This document shows positions 53,868 through 61,802 of a stretch of 64,000 bases of DNA, piece after piece. Origin of the DNA: Ruminococcus sp. GTDB lineage: Bacteria > Bacillota > Clostridia > Oscillospirales > Ruminococcaceae. Positions within the stretch are counted from its first letter, which is position 1. Each line of letters opens with the position of its first letter. The DNA lies in contig JAFUAO010000010.1 in assembly GCA_017460665.1 (NCBI GenBank), positions 124,001 through 188,000 on the forward strand, read 5' to 3'. The notes below the pieces were generated by a model. It had not been told where the DNA came from. It ran no database searches and was given only the letters and a program-made list of their open reading frames with translations. A program made the translations under genes and the position numbers.

Positions 53868-53869
53868 GG

Positions 53870-53898
53870 TTGACATTATTGACTGAGTGATGTATAAT
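53870..53898 (+). promoter_or_regulatory. Consensus promoter of the orphan gene
   Basis: TTGACA at 53870-53875, 17-base spacer, TATAAT at 53893-53898, starting just after the integrase stop. The orphan gene therefore has its own strong promoter. Confidence 0.85.
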
Positions 53899-53935
53899 AC
53901 TGGTAAGAAAAATCGGAATTTAGAGGAATAAAGAT

Positions 53936-54616
53936 ATGAATGTAATCAAAGATATTCGTGTATATAGAAGTCAAATAGAAAACATCGCAGGTAATTCAAT
54001 GCCACATGAATTTACGAACAAGGATTTAAATATTATTCTCCATAGAATTGCAATGAAACTAAGAGAGAATGATTTTACAATGGTTGATTTCAATCATTTA
54101 TATGTCAATCTAACAACCTGTGCGGTAGATAATAAAATCGCTCCCTCTCAAAGAGGAAAAGACCGCAATTTTCCTTGGTTTCGTTATTACAATGTTGAGG
54201 TAAGTCAAGATTTTTTTGATACTTTGGAAACACCTGACTGCATACAATCAGTTATAGAAATCGTGGAGCAAGTTTTGATAAAGTATTTCTGCACCATGCA
54301 GTATGATTCAAAGTTTATTCACTCCTGCGTATCCGAAGCTGTAGAACAAGGAGAGAATATGCTTATGAAGTTTAAAGAGAAAAGGTCTTCAAAAAACAAA
54401 GCGATTATTTACTTGAGATACTTGGATAACGGTCAATATTCCCCACTATTAAGAATATTTGATTTGGAAGATATAATGCTTTTCGAAAAAGAACTTCCCG
54501 AAACTAATGACCTTGATTCATATGGTGAAATTCAATTAAGCGGAAAAAAGATAACTATTAAGCCGAGAAAAAATAATTTTGCAAGAAACCATGAACCTAT
54601 AACAATAATGTTGTGA
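53936..54616 (+). CDS. AT-rich orphan gene between two integrases
   Basis: A 226-residue protein starting MNVIKDIRVYRSQIEN, with features of an alpha/beta soluble protein (VDFNHLYVNLTTCAVDNKI, FPWFRYYNVEVSQDFFDTL, IIYLRYLDNGQYSPLLRIF). No family recognised. It is much more AT-rich than its neighbours and has its own consensus promoter, the profile of element cargo such as defence or superinfection genes; this role is speculation. A terminator follows at 54767. Confidence 0.65.
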   Translation: MNVIKDIRVYRSQIENIAGNSMPHEFTNKDLNIILHRIAMKLRENDFTMVDFNHLYVNLTTCAVDNKIAPSQRGKDRNFPWFRYYNVEVSQDFFDTLETPDCIQSVIEIVEQVLIKYFCTMQYDSKFIHSCVSEAVEQGENMLMKFKEKRSSKNKAIIYLRYLDNGQYSPLLRIFDLEDIMLFEKELPETNDLDSYGEIQLSGKKITIKPRKNNFARNHEPITIML

Positions 54617-54766
54617 TGTCGCTACAAATTCTGATTTACATTAGAACTTCTGTAAGCGAAAGCAGACTGACCGTTTTGCAGAGAGTGAGCGAGTTTACGA
54701 GCGTCATCGTGGAAGCGGTCGAGCTGGCTCAGCTCGAAATTCTGATTTGGTTTAAACGACTACAAG

Positions 54767-54797
54767 CCGGAAAGCTAACACCTTTCCGGTTGTTTTT
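54767..54797 (+). terminator. Rho-independent terminator
   Basis: CCGGAAAG (54767-54774) pairs with CTTTCCGG (54782-54789), then TTGTTTTTTT. The preceding 54617-54760 contains no supported gene. Confidence 0.85.
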
Positions 54798-54842
54798 TTG
54801 CTCCCACAAATGTGTCTGAAATCTTAATTCCGAGTCCGAATA

Positions 54843-54871
54843 TTGCTTTTCGGCGGCGGTTGTGGTATACT
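54843..54871 (+). promoter_or_regulatory. Promoter of the intact integrase
   Basis: TTGCTT at 54843-54848, 17-base spacer, TATACT at 54866-54871. Confidence 0.7.
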
Positions 54872-54909
54872 GTGGTTGCTGAAGCGGATTTCCGAAACAG
54901 GAGGTAAAA

Positions 54910-56127
54910 ATGAAAGAAGTAACAGGAAATCTGCAAGTAAAAAACGGCAAGTACTATGTGCTTGTGAATCTGTACGACCGCAGCGGTAAACGCTCGATAA
55001 AGTGGGTGTCACTGGGACTTGACAGCAAGGGAGGCAAGAAAGCGGCAAAGGCTCGCATGGCGGAGGTGCTGGAGGAGTACAACCGCAATCAGCGAAAGCT
55101 CCTGAGAGCCGTCAGCAAGAAGAAAGCTCCCGAGCAGTTCATTCAGCAGCGTGAGCAGGTGCAGTATCAGACGGTGACTGAGTTCCTCACGGACTGGATA
55201 AACCTGTCATCAGGCAGGCTTCAGCCGTCCACGATAGATGGCTACAAGAAGCTGGTTGACGGCAGGATAACCGAATTCTTCGGTGACAGCGGTATAACCG
55301 TCGGCGACCTTACAGGCGAGGACCTGAACGATTTCTACGCCTGCCTTGAAGAAGCAGGACTGTCGGGAACTTCGGCTCTGCGCTATCATGGACTTATCCA
55401 TGCGGCGTTCAAGTATGCGGTGAAGAAGGAGCTCCTCGATGATAATCCCTGCGACCATGCAGACCGTCCCAAGCAGGAGCGCTACCGCGCCTCATTTTAC
55501 AGCGAGGAAGAGCTGAAAGATTTGCTGACGGCGGCGAGGGATTCTCCAGTGTTCATTCCGATAATGCTTGCGGCGTACTATGGGCTCAGGCGGAGCGAGG
55601 CTCTCGGGCTGAAATGGAGCAACATCGACTTCCAGACCAAGACCATATCTATATCGCACAAGGTCATCGAAGCCAATGTTGACGGCAAATTTCAGGCAAA
55701 GGGCTTCGACAGAATGAAGAACCAGTCCAGTAACAGGACTCTTCCGCTCATCGAGGACGTTGAAAATGAGCTGCTATATCACAGACAGCAGCAGAAAATG
55801 AATGCGTCAGTTCTGTGGGGAGCGTACTGCCACGAATACGACGATCACGTCTGCACCGACAGCACGGGCAAGCTCCTGCGTCCCAATTACATCTCAACGC
55901 AGTTCGGAAAGCTGCTCAAGGAAAACGGATTCCGCCACATACGTTTCCACGACCTGCGACACACCTGTGCCAGCTTATTGCTGAAAAACGGCGTGCCCAT
56001 GAAGGCGATACAGGAGTGGCTGGGACACTCAACGTTCGAGGTAACAGCCAACATTTATGCTCATCTGGACTACTCCAGCAAGGAGCGTTCGGCGGCAAAA
56101 ATAGCGCAGGTACTTGCCATAAAGTGA
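54910..56127 (+). CDS. int: Tyrosine recombinase/integrase
   Basis: A 405-residue integrase: AP2-like arm-binding domain (1-60, KNGKYYVLVNLYDRSGKR), core-binding domain (about 75-180), catalytic domain with Arg in YYGLRRSEALGLKW, HDLRHTCASLLL and LGHSTFEVTANIYAHL, with the Tyr in the last motif. AGGAGG precedes the ATG. It is closely related to the mutated integrase upstream. Its 3' end faces the 3' end of tRNA-Trp 229 bases away, so that tRNA is the probable attachment target. Confidence 0.93.
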   Translation: MKEVTGNLQVKNGKYYVLVNLYDRSGKRSIKWVSLGLDSKGGKKAAKARMAEVLEEYNRNQRKLLRAVSKKKAPEQFIQQREQVQYQTVTEFLTDWINLSSGRLQPSTIDGYKKLVDGRITEFFGDSGITVGDLTGEDLNDFYACLEEAGLSGTSALRYHGLIHAAFKYAVKKELLDDNPCDHADRPKQERYRASFYSEEELKDLLTAARDSPVFIPIMLAAYYGLRRSEALGLKWSNIDFQTKTISISHKVIEANVDGKFQAKGFDRMKNQSSNRTLPLIEDVENELLYHRQQQKMNASVLWGAYCHEYDDHVCTDSTGKLLRPNYISTQFGKLLKENGFRHIRFHDLRHTCASLLLKNGVPMKAIQEWLGHSTFEVTANIYAHLDYSSKERSAAKIAQVLAIK

Positions 56128-56187
56128 ATAAAATAAGTCCTGTACAGAACTTTTGACAGCTCCGTGCAGGACACGAACAAATTCAAA

Positions 56188-56256
56188 GTGTTAGAAAAGT
56201 GTTAGAAAAGATCGGCGTTCATAAATAGCAAACGCCGTAAATGGCTAATTTACGGC
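56188..56256. other. Probable integrase-binding and attachment region
   Basis: Between int and tRNA-Trp there are two tandem 11-bp repeats GTGTTAGAAAA (56188-56198, 56199-56209), possible arm sites. Two mutually exclusive hairpins follow: 56213-56219/56231-56237 and 56234-56242/56248-56256. The remaining bases to the tRNA show no gene. I found no second copy of the tRNA-Trp 3' end near 50.1-50.4 kb. Confidence 0.45.
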
Positions 56257-56355
56257 AATATGTGACAAGCTGGGATCCGCACATATTTCATGCGCGGAAT
56301 AAAAATCGCGGCTCAGAAAAACTGGACCGCGAATCTGCGTGCGCCCGCTCGGCGC

Positions 56356-56431
56356 TGGCAGGGGCAGAAGGACTTGAACCCTCGGCACGCGGTTTTGGAG
56401 ACCGCTGCTCTACCAACTGAGCTATACCCCT
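56356..56431 (-). tRNA. tRNA-Trp (anticodon CCA)
   Basis: A complete 76-nt cloverleaf on the minus strand: acceptor AGGGGTA with TGCCCCT, D arm AGCTCAGTTGGTAGAGC, anticodon loop CTCCAAA with anticodon CCA, T loop TTCAAGT, discriminator G and encoded CCA end. Confidence 0.95.
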
Positions 56432-56509
56432 ATGTTCGTGACAACATAAATATTATACCAGAACGCAGGGCAGTTGTCAACAGTTTAGAGATATTTTTAT
56501 CATTTAACT

Positions 56510-58045
56510 TTACAGCAGCGGAGCAAAGATATTCAGCAGGCTGCCTGAGATCTTCTTATGGAGGGGCCTGTTCCGGCAGTCCTCCATAGTGATGAGCTGC
56601 GAAGCCTCGGCAGTTTTCAGTATATCCGCCTGGATCTGACTGATCACCGAGCAGTTATACAGCATCGAGGCTGACTCGAAATGCAGATAGAAGCTGCGGT
56701 AGTCCAGATTTATGGTGCCGATCATAGCGAGCTTGCCGTCGGCGATACAGGTCTTGGCGTGGATGAAGCCGGGCGTGTACTCATAGACCTTCACGCCGGC
56801 GCTGATCAGCTTAGGGTAGTTGTTCCATGCGATCATGTAAACGTACCATTTATCGGGGATATGGGGAGCGATGATCCGGACATCGACTCCCTTTTTTGCT
56901 GCGAAGGCAAGGGCGTCGATCATCTCCTCGTCGATTATAAGGTAGGGCGTGGTGATGTAGACGAAGCTCCTTGCGTTGGAGATCATCTCCAGATAAGCCA
57001 GCTTCCCCACGGGCTCGTTGTCAAGGGGAGAGTCCGAAAAGGGCTGGACATAGCCGTCGGTGTCGTTAAGTGCGAAGCTGAACACATCGGGGATATACTC
57101 CTGGAAATGGGAGATGCTTCTCCCCTGCTCCTCCCAGAGCTGAAGGAACATGACCGTATAGTTCCACACGGCCTCGCCCCGGATCATGACGGCAGTATCC
57201 TTCCAGTGGCCGAAGCGCTCCTTGCGGTTGATATACTCATCGGCGAGGTTAGTGCCGCCGTTGAAGGCCACGTTCCCGTCGATGACCACGATCTTTCGGT
57301 GGTCACGGTTGTTCTGGGTCGAGGAGAGAAAGGGCGTGAAGCGGTTGAACACCCGGCACTTGACGCCGTTCCGCTCGAGCTCAGCGAAGGGCAGTGATGA
57401 CTGCTTGAGGCCGGTGCCTATGCCGTCGTACATAAGGCGAACATCGACTCCGCTCCTGGCCTTTCGGATAAGGAGCTCAGAGATCGTATCCAGCATATAG
57501 CCCTCTGAGATGATGAAATACTCCATGAAGATGAACTTGTCCGCACGCTCCATTTCCCTTAGCATGGCCTCGAACTGGAGCTCGCCCAAGGGGAAATACT
57601 CCGCACAGGTGTTCCGGTAGGCCGGATAGAGCCCGTACTTTGAGATATACCTTGCAAGGTTAGCGCCTTCGGGACAGTCCTCGGCAAGAGCGGCAAGAGT
57701 GTCGCTGTTCTGGATAAGGCACTCACGGGTCTGGTGCTGATAATGGCGCTCTATGGCCTTTGGGAGCCGCTGGGTCCGCTTGACATAGAGGTAGGTGACT
57801 CCCCCAAGCAGCGGGAAAAGGCTTATGAGAACGATCCATGACAGCCGATAAGCGTCAGGCTCTCGCTTGTTCATCAGGTAGACCACCAGCACAGCGTCCA
57901 GAATGATCAGCATGATGTACATGACGTAGAAGCGCTCGCCGATCGTTACGACAGCAGTAAAGAGAAAAGCTATTTGCAGCAGGAGCAGCAGCACGAACAT
58001 GGCGTTCCGGCTGAAAAGCCTGCGGAAGAGCTTGCGTGGTCTCAT
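56510..58045 (-). CDS. cls: Cardiolipin synthase
   Basis: A 511-residue PLD-family membrane enzyme. Two N-terminal membrane helices (about 12-60), then two HKD motifs: HRKIVVIDGNVAFNGG (about 247) and HAKTCIADGKLAMIGT (about 425). It makes cardiolipin from two phosphatidylglycerols at the membrane. GGAGG precedes the ATG. Standard length and complete. Confidence 0.93.
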   Translation of the reverse strand: MRPRKLFRRLFSRNAMFVLLLLLQIAFLFTAVVTIGERFYVMYIMLIILDAVLVVYLMNKREPDAYRLSWIVLISLFPLLGGVTYLYVKRTQRLPKAIERHYQHQTRECLIQNSDTLAALAEDCPEGANLARYISKYGLYPAYRNTCAEYFPLGELQFEAMLREMERADKFIFMEYFIISEGYMLDTISELLIRKARSGVDVRLMYDGIGTGLKQSSLPFAELERNGVKCRVFNRFTPFLSSTQNNRDHRKIVVIDGNVAFNGGTNLADEYINRKERFGHWKDTAVMIRGEAVWNYTVMFLQLWEEQGRSISHFQEYIPDVFSFALNDTDGYVQPFSDSPLDNEPVGKLAYLEMISNARSFVYITTPYLIIDEEMIDALAFAAKKGVDVRIIAPHIPDKWYVYMIAWNNYPKLISAGVKVYEYTPGFIHAKTCIADGKLAMIGTINLDYRSFYLHFESASMLYNCSVISQIQADILKTAEASQLITMEDCRNRPLHKKISGSLLNIFAPLL

Positions 58046-58157
58046 ATTACCTCCTAACAGGCGGAAGGCTCCGCCGGTTGCGTTTTGACATGAAAAGTAG
58101 TATAATGATAGTATACCACAAAACTAAGTCCATTGCAACACAGAAAGGAAGGCTGAC

Positions 58158-58586
58158 ATGAGTTATTTCAAGCCCTACCGCCGAAAGGTCTATTACTACG
58201 AGACAGACAAGATGAGCATAATGCACCATTCCAACTACATACGCATTTTCGAGGAGACCCGTGTGGACTTTCTTGAGCAGGCCGGTATGCCCTTCCGCCT
58301 CATCGAGGAAAGGGGCCTTTTGATGCCGGTGCTGTCGGTGGAGTGTTCCTACAAGCGGCCCCTGCGGTTCGGGGACGAGTTCGAGGTGACGCCGGTCATC
58401 ACCAAGTTCACCGGCACGACCCTTTTCGTGAAGTACCGTGTGGTGAACACCGCAACAGGCGAGCTCTGCGCCGAGGGGAGCTCCTCACACTGCTTCACTG
58501 ACAGGGATATGCGTCCTGTCCGGACAAAGCGCACCTACCCCGAGATCTACCACCTTTTTGCCGACAACGTGGAGGAAGAGGGCTGA
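58158..58586 (+). CDS. Acyl-CoA thioesterase (4HBT hotdog, YbgC type)
   Basis: A 142-residue hotdog-fold protein: VYYYETDKMSIMHHSNYIRI carries the catalytic Asp-type motif of the 4-hydroxybenzoyl-CoA thioesterase family, followed by the long helix FEETRVDFLEQAG and a sheet. Hydrolyses acyl-CoA or acyl-ACP. GGAAGG upstream of the ATG; divergent from cardiolipin synthase. Confidence 0.88.
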   Translation: MSYFKPYRRKVYYYETDKMSIMHHSNYIRIFEETRVDFLEQAGMPFRLIEERGLLMPVLSVECSYKRPLRFGDEFEVTPVITKFTGTTLFVKYRVVNTATGELCAEGSSSHCFTDRDMRPVRTKRTYPEIYHLFADNVEEEG

Positions 58587-58611
58587 CCCGCCCCGGAGCG
58601 CAGGATATGTC

Positions 58612-58640
58612 TTGCTATTTTCATAAAGATATGGTATAAT
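58612..58640 (+). promoter_or_regulatory. Promoter-like sequence entering repeat copy 2
   Basis: TTGCTA at 58612-58617, 17-base spacer, TATAAT at 58635-58640, the last hexamer being the first bases of the 116-bp repeat. In copy 1 the TATAAT is also present (25480-25485) but its -35 is weak. The repeat could be transcribed from its own edge. Confidence 0.5.
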
Positions 58641-58750
58641 GTTCGTAAACGAACATTATGTTCTATTTTAATGTCCTCGCAGATACGCTGATCTTCGATC
58701 TGCTCCCTGCGATCGGACAATTATACCATATCGCTTCGCTTATATGGTAT
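58635..58750 (+). repeat. 116-bp structured repeat, copy 2
   Basis: Identical over 116 bp to 25480-25595, including the 10-bp terminal palindrome around TAAA and the closing ATACCATAT/ATATGGTAT palindrome. The flanking bases differ from copy 1, so the edges are well defined. It stands after the thioesterase gene, at the edge of an AT-rich island; 58751-58910 holds no supported gene. Confidence 0.85.
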
Positions 58751-58914
58751 TAAAAAGTTGGTTTATTGCAACTTATCCTAACTCATCAAAATCCCGTAAA
58801 ACTGCAAGATACAAACAATCATCAATCGTTAAACTCTTGTAAAACAGTGTAGTTTTTCGTAACTTTGTTGACCAAGAGTTGTCCAAATTAGAATAAGACA
58901 GACGAATATATCAA

Positions 58915-58957
58915 AAACACGCTGATGGATTTTACTCCGTCAGCGTGTTTTTTTACC
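58915..58957. terminator. Bidirectional terminator
   Basis: AAACACGCTGA (58915-58925) pairs with TCAGCGTGTTT (58940-58950), with A-run and T-run on the outer sides; ends the MFS gene on the minus strand. Confidence 0.85.
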
Positions 58958-58980
58958 AATCATGCTTATTTTAATAGCAA

Positions 58981-60255
58981 TCATTTATTTTCGTTCCAAT
59001 TGTGTTTGTTCAGCAAGGATGAAAACACAAAGCAAGTCATCACTCCCACAATGCCAATCACAAAGAACAGCATAGCCGCACCAGAACCCTTACCCTCGCC
59101 AAACAGCGTGGTCAAAAAGCCTGATTTATTATTCGTCATTAAAGGCTCAAACACCTTGTCCGTCAGCAGACCACCGAGCAGAAAGCCTATGGGTATTGTG
59201 AAGAATTGCAGAGTGTTCCGGCAGGAATAGACCCGTCCCTGCATATCTGTCGGTATCTCGGCACGGAAGATCACGTCCATGTTTGCGTTCATATACGGTA
59301 TGGCTATCCAGCCGAGAACTGCGCCGACACACCATATGATCGGTGTTTTCCCGAGTGCAAGCATAAAGTTTTCCGTACTCATCGACATAAACAGCGCAGC
59401 AGATATCGCCTTTACACGATTTTTCGGTGCAGGCAGAAATGTCACCAAAACGCTGCCGACAAGCGTAGCTATGCCAACGCAGGTGTTGATGATACCTAGG
59501 ACGGTCTGACCGCCGTTTGCCTTTGAAAGTATCATTGCAGGAAGTGCGGCATCGTATGTCGAAGCAACAAGGTTTATGCAGGACAGAAAGAGTATCAGCT
59601 TTAGGATAAGCGGATTATCTTTCAGCCATTTCAGTCCCGCCCTTGAAGCCGACAGCACACTTTCTTTCTGCTTGTCCGAACTCGGCACTTCGGGTATCTT
59701 TATGAATAATGCGAGCGTGAGAAACGCTATCCCAAAGGTCGAAAGGTCAACAGCTATGACCACACCAATGTCTGCGAGTGAGAACAGAGCCGTTGCAATA
59801 ATCGGTGTAAGTATAGAGTTCAGCGACTGCGAGAACGAGCGCATACCACTTGTTTTCTGGTAATACTCTTTTGGCGTGAGCAGCGTTGCCGCTACCTCGC
59901 TTGCAGGCTGCTGAACGGTGTTCATCAGACCATTAACTGCGTTTATCAGATACAAATGCCAAGGGTGCAGGCTGTTCAATTTTATCAGCACAAGCACTGC
60001 AACGGTGCTGAGTGCGGCGATAAGGTCGCAGACAAGCATTGTTTTCTTCTTGTCTAAGCGGTCGCTGAGCGTACCCGCAAAAATGCTCATCAGCACATAA
60101 GGTGCATATGAACATATGGACAGCATTGCGGTTTTGAGCGCCGAGCCGCTACTCAGATAAAGCCACAGCACAAGCGCATAGCTTGTCATTCCGCTGCCGA
60201 GCGCAGAAAGCGATTGTGTTGCCCAGAGTATAGCATATGATCTTAAATTTTTCAT
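58981..60255 (-). CDS. MFS efflux transporter (macrolide-efflux Mef-like group)
   Basis: A 424-residue 12-helix MFS protein of the MFS_3/Mef-like group: MKNLRSYAILWATQSLSALG, loop 2-3 motif GTLSDRLDKKKTM and the central linker KIPEVPSSDKQK. Start at 60255 with AAAGGAG 9 bases ahead; the in-frame codons upstream to 60366 belong to the leader. The attenuator-type leader suggests induction by a ribosome-targeting antibiotic. Substrate is not proven by sequence. Confidence 0.82.
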   Translation of the reverse strand: MKNLRSYAILWATQSLSALGSGMTSYALVLWLYLSSGSALKTAMLSICSYAPYVLMSIFAGTLSDRLDKKKTMLVCDLIAALSTVAVLVLIKLNSLHPWHLYLINAVNGLMNTVQQPASEVAATLLTPKEYYQKTSGMRSFSQSLNSILTPIIATALFSLADIGVVIAVDLSTFGIAFLTLALFIKIPEVPSSDKQKESVLSASRAGLKWLKDNPLILKLILFLSCINLVASTYDAALPAMILSKANGGQTVLGIINTCVGIATLVGSVLVTFLPAPKNRVKAISAALFMSMSTENFMLALGKTPIIWCVGAVLGWIAIPYMNANMDVIFRAEIPTDMQGRVYSCRNTLQFFTIPIGFLLGGLLTDKVFEPLMTNNKSGFLTTLFGEGKGSGAAMLFFVIGIVGVMTCFVFSSLLNKHNWNENK

Positions 60256-60340
60256 TTGACTTTGCTCCTTTGATATTAATTTTATCGGGAATACAAAGTC
60301 CGAGGACATAAGCCAGAGGGCTATCCTCCATGCAGCGTCC
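60256..60340 (-). promoter_or_regulatory. Attenuator region of the MFS gene
   Basis: In transcript order: stem arm 60357-60349 pairs with 60334-60326 (9 bp). The loop of that hairpin carries GAGGAC (60342-60337), which can instead pair with GTCCTC (60307-60302). CTTTG (60298-60294) can pair with CAAAG (60272-60268), covering the AAAGGAG ribosome site. The first arm lies inside the leader-peptide codons, so ribosome stalling there would change the fold and could free the MFS start. Confidence 0.65.
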
Positions 60341-60379
60341 TCAAACCTTGCATGGAGCTGTGTCATTGATGAGAAGCAT
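60341..60379 (-). CDS. Leader peptide (12 aa) of the MFS gene
   Basis: ATG at 60379-60377 with a perfect AGGAGG (60390-60385) 5 bases ahead encodes MLLINDTAPCKV and stops with TGA at 60343-60341. Codons 8-11 overlap the first arm of the attenuator hairpin. Short strongly initiated ORFs of this kind control erm, msr and ABC-F type resistance genes by drug-dependent stalling. Confidence 0.7.
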   Translation of the reverse strand: MLLINDTAPCKV

Positions 60380-60419
60380 TTTAACCTCCTATGTTTCTGT
60401 TCAAAGTGTTTACCTATAT

Positions 60420-60448
60420 ATTATATCATACTGATACTTTATTGTCAA
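60420..60448 (-). promoter_or_regulatory. Consensus promoter of the MFS transcript
   Basis: Minus strand TTGACA (60448-60443), 17-base spacer, TATAAT (60425-60420). Transcript start expected near 60413, giving a leader of about 160 nt. Confidence 0.85.
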
Positions 60449-60457
60449 TTAGCTCGA

Positions 60458-61168
60458 TTATTTTATCCCCGTAAACATCACCTGATAACTCAACCCCGTA
60501 AACTCCCTAAGAAAATCCATATCCGAGAAATTAAGCCCATAATTCTGCGACTTATCTCGATTCTCTTTGCCCGTATAGAGATAGTCCAGCTTCTTCTGGT
60601 CGAGGTGTTCAGTTCGGAGTGCTTCACGGTCAAAGCCTTTTTCTTTCAGGTGATACAGCACGATTCGAGAGAGCTGCACCTGAACGATGCGATAGCTGTC
60701 CGTATCGGCACAATGATCGAGAATGCCCAGAATGTCAAAGATGGTTTCTGTTGCTTTGAGGTTGTCCGTATCATATTCGGATTCGGGATAATACTCGACA
60801 TATCGGTCATTATTGAGAAACTGCACCGTACAATTCACATAGGGAATGATTTTGAGCTGTGTTTCAAGGCTGATCTCGCTCCCTCGCCGTAGGCTCGCCC
60901 ACCTCTGAGACAATGAGCTGACGGATTTGAAAACACTCCGCTTCTTGTTGGCTTCGGGAATAATGGGAGTATCATCCTCGTTTATCAGATAGTCTATCGG
61001 CACATCGAAGTATTCCGCTATTTTACGTATCATTTCAAGGTTAGGCATACCGTCATTCACCCATTTGGTTACGGTCGCTGCCGAAATGCCCAGCTCTGTG
61101 GCAACAGCTCTCGGCTTGACCCCATGTTCATCGCACAGCTCGTTATATTTCTTCCAAAAAATCGTCAT
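60458..61168 (-). CDS. XRE-family transcriptional regulator
   Basis: A 236-residue regulator with N-terminal Cro/CI HTH (GVKPRAVATELGISAATVTKW, about residues 14-34) and a C-terminal helical domain without a peptidase motif that I can recognise. Start at 61168 after GGAGG. It precedes the MFS gene in the same direction but that gene has its own promoter. Target unknown. Confidence 0.85.
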   Translation of the reverse strand: MTIFWKKYNELCDEHGVKPRAVATELGISAATVTKWVNDGMPNLEMIRKIAEYFDVPIDYLINEDDTPIIPEANKKRSVFKSVSSLSQRWASLRRGSEISLETQLKIIPYVNCTVQFLNNDRYVEYYPESEYDTDNLKATETIFDILGILDHCADTDSYRIVQVQLSRIVLYHLKEKGFDREALRTEHLDQKKLDYLYTGKENRDKSQNYGLNFSDMDFLREFTGLSYQVMFTGIK

Positions 61169-61362
61169 AATGTTACCTCCATATTTGTGCAAAAGGTAGA
61201 ATCCATATGATTCTAATTATTTTTACTTGACAAATGCTACTTAGGTAGCATATAATATTATTCGGAGATTGAATTTCATCTTTTTTTACTCTATTATATC
61301 ACATTGAATTCAATCTGTCAAGAAAAATAAAGAAAAAACAAATGAGAAAAGGAAACAACACT

Positions 61363-61755
61363 ATGTTAAACATTCAATGGGGAGAACCCCGGCCGCTTCG
61401 GCAAGCGGCGGACACTATTCCGTTTCCGCTCGAAGCCCTGCCGCCTATTCTGCGGAATATGGCAGGAGCGATCTCGGTCACGACAGCAACCGATGTCGGT
61501 ATGGCAGGAACGGCAATTCTTTCTGCGGTCGGCTACTGCTTTACAGGTCTGTACCGATTGGCAGGAAAGCCCGATCACACCGAACCTCCTGTGCTGTACG
61601 CATTCATCATCGCCCAGCCCTCGGAGAGAAAATCTCCCGTGATGCACTTTATCAAAGAGCCGTTCGACAGCTTTGAGAGCGAGTACAATCAAGAACACCG
61701 TGAGGAGATTTACAAGGCACAGCAGTACATAAAGGCTATGGAAAAAGAGAAATGA
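61363..61755 (+). pseudogene. DUF3987 protein, N-terminal fragment
   Basis: A 130-residue frame with the N-terminal part of a DUF3987 (primase/helicase-associated) protein: PFPLEALPPILRNMAGAIS, then AQPSERKSPVMHFIKEPFDSFESEY. The family continues for several hundred residues with a P-loop ATPase; here it ends at 61755. A hairpin (61766-61772/61781-61787) and the TIR gene follow. Probably truncated by arrival of the TIR gene. AAAGGA precedes the ATG. Confidence 0.75.
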
Positions 61756-61802
61756 CCGCCCTTATGACCTCTGTTGGTGCAGAGGTCGGGCAGCCACCAA
61801 TT

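Noticed and set aside
54613-54819. Open frame of 68 codons after the orphan gene
   Set aside because: It runs through the terminator hairpin and has no ribosome site.
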